Both the position numbers and the translations under genes were made by a program. Below the pieces are notes generated by a model. It was not told where the DNA came from. It worked only from the letters and a program-made list of their open reading frames with translations, and did no database searches. From contig JAFTHG010000113.1 in assembly GCA_017457555.1 (NCBI GenBank), forward strand, positions 1-6,989: a stretch of 6,989 bases of DNA. The letters are read 5' to 3'. Below are positions 6,027-6,989 of the stretch, one piece after another. The stretch's first letter is position 1. Each line of letters begins with the position of its first letter. This DNA comes from Kiritimatiellia bacterium (GTDB taxonomy: Bacteria > Verrucomicrobiota > Kiritimatiellia > RFP12 > DVOR01).

Positions 6027-6058
6027 AAAAACAAACAGGCGGCTTGCGGCCGCCTGTT
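6027..6058 (-). terminator. Rho-independent terminator of the GspE/PilB-family gene
   Basis: The arms AACAGGCGGC (6034-6043) and GCCGCCTGTT (6049-6058) form a perfect 10-bp GC-rich stem with a five-base loop. On the minus strand it is followed by TTTGTTTTT (6027-6035, overlapping the stem base). It lies 25 bases past the stop codon of the gene and separates that transcript from tRNA-Tyr. Confidence 0.92.
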
Positions 6059-6083
6059 GTGTTTGAGGGATTGCGTCACGCGA

Positions 6084-6989
6084 TTAGGTGTAGCGCAAGA
6101 CTTCATCCACGGTGGTATAGCCGTCAAGCACATTACGGATGGCGTCTTCACGCATCGTACGCATGCCAAGTTCGCGGGCCTTTTCACGAATCACGAGCGT
6201 GGGCTCACGATCGTTAATCATTTCACGAACGGGGTTAGACATCTGTAAGTATTCAAAGACGCCCTTACGACCTTTATAGCCGGTGCCGTTACAAATCTTA
6301 CAGCCCTTGCCGTAGGCGAATTGACGGTTGCCAATGTCCGGGCGGGTGAGTCCGAGGCGTTGAATGGCATCATCATCCGGATCGTAGAAGGTCTTACACC
6401 CAGCGCAGCACGTACGCACCAGACGCTGTGCCAGCACAGCCTGCAGCGTGGAGGAGATCAGGTAAGGTGCCACATTCATATCCACCAGACGGGTCACCGC
6501 ACCTGCCGCATCGTTGGTGTGCAGGGTGGAAAACACAAAGTGACCGGTGAGGGCAGCCTGAACAGCAATTTCTGCCGTTTCCAAGTCACGAATTTCACCA
6601 ACCATGATGACATCCGGGTCCTGACGGAGGAAGGCGCGCAGCACTTTGGCGAAGGTGTTGCCCTGCTGTGGATTGATCGGCACCTGAACCAGACCTTCAA
6701 TGTCGTATTCTACCGGTTCTTCTGCGGTGAGAATCTTAGTATCGGGCTGGTTAATGGCACGCAAACAGGAGTAAAGCGTCGTCGTTTTACCGGAACCCGT
6801 CGGGCCTGTCACGATGAAAATGCCGTTCGGCTTTTCGATATCAAGGGTGATGCCCTCATAAATATCTTCCGGCAGACCGATGTTTTCCAAATCCAGCGAC
6901 ACAGAGGAGCGGTCTAACACACGAAGCACCACAGATTCACCGTGCACTGTTGGCAGACAGGACACACGGAGGTCAACCTGACGGCCCGC
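6084..6989 (-). CDS. GspE/PulE/PilB-family secretion or type IV pilus ATPase (5' end outside the window)
   Basis: The last 301 residues of a hexameric cytoplasmic ATPase that powers type IV pilus extension (PilB) or type II secretion (GspE). The frame is open to the edge; the in-frame GTG at 6963-6965 is an internal valine within the conserved VDLRVSCLPTVHGE motif, not a start. In visible numbering: Walker A GPTGSGKT (62-69), Asp-box AEEPVEYD (89-96), Walker B region VIMVGEIRD (127-135) and His box STLHTNDA (154-161). The zinc-binding tetracysteine is C195-x2-C198 and C230-x2-C233, with an extra Cys at 194. The Cys4 module argues against the retraction ATPase PilT. The C-terminus GYTTVDEVLRYT is typical. 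The regulatory N-terminal domain is off the window, so GspE and PilB cannot be told apart here. A terminator follows 25 bases downstream. Confidence 0.93.
   Translation of the reverse strand, partial: AGRQVDLRVSCLPTVHGESVVLRVLDRSSVSLDLENIGLPEDIYEGITLDIEKPNGIFIVTGPTGSGKTTTLYSCLRAINQPDTKILTAEEPVEYDIEGLVQVPINPQQGNTFAKVLRAFLRQDPDVIMVGEIRDLETAEIAVQAALTGHFVFSTLHTNDAAGAVTRLVDMNVAPYLISSTLQAVLAQRLVRTCCAGCKTFYDPDDDAIQRLGLTRPDIGNRQFAYGKGCKICNGTGYKGRKGVFEYLQMSNPVREMINDREPTLVIREKARELGMRTMREDAIRNVLDGYTTVDEVLRYT

Noticed and set aside
6084..6965. Reading the GspE/PilB-family gene as starting at the GTG at 6963-6965
   Set aside because: The eight codons to the right continue the conserved VDLRVS motif in frame, so the gene runs off the edge and this GTG is internal.

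Overview
The window reads as a stretch of a Gram-negative (diderm, LPS-bearing) bacterial chromosome in which every gene I can support lies on the minus strand. Reading in the direction of transcription, from right to left, the order is: the 3' part of a GspE/PilB-family secretion or pilus ATPase (open at the right edge) and its terminator; tRNA-Tyr(GTA) with its own promoter and terminator; rodA; rng (RNase G); lptD; tRNA-Arg(UCU); a terminator; and a roughly 260-base non-coding region that probably leads into another leftward gene just outside the left edge.

The central block is the tight cluster rodA-rng-lptD-tRNA-Arg. The gaps are 21, 15 and 9 bases, with no terminator between members, so it is most simply read as one transcription unit of about 5.3 kb ending at the hairpin just after tRNA-Arg. 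RodA polymerises glycan for side-wall growth. RNase G is an endoribonuclease that matures rRNA and mRNA, and is classically linked to rod-shape genes in proteobacteria. LptD is the outer-membrane translocon that inserts LPS. The unit therefore couples wall elongation, outer-membrane assembly and RNA processing. tRNA-Tyr and its terminator sit directly upstream and tRNA-Arg closes the unit, so the envelope genes are bracketed by tRNAs.

The organism cannot be named from this window. An LptD with an atypical sequence, a SEDS RodA with a non-proteobacterial catalytic loop, a GspE/PilB ATPase and rodA next to rng would suit the PVC group (Verrucomicrobiota, Lentisphaerota or Kiritimatiellota). That placement is an impression from sequence style, not a computed result.

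There is no mobile element, CRISPR array, phage gene or obvious new defence system; the gene content is core chromosomal. The points most worth a second look are a perfect DnaA-box 9-mer touching the rodA start with an 8-of-9 match inside the tRNA-Tyr promoter, the tRNA embedded at the end of an envelope operon, the two-plus-two cysteine layout of LptD, the altered catalytic loop of RodA, and a paired direct repeat in front of the presumed gene beyond the left edge.
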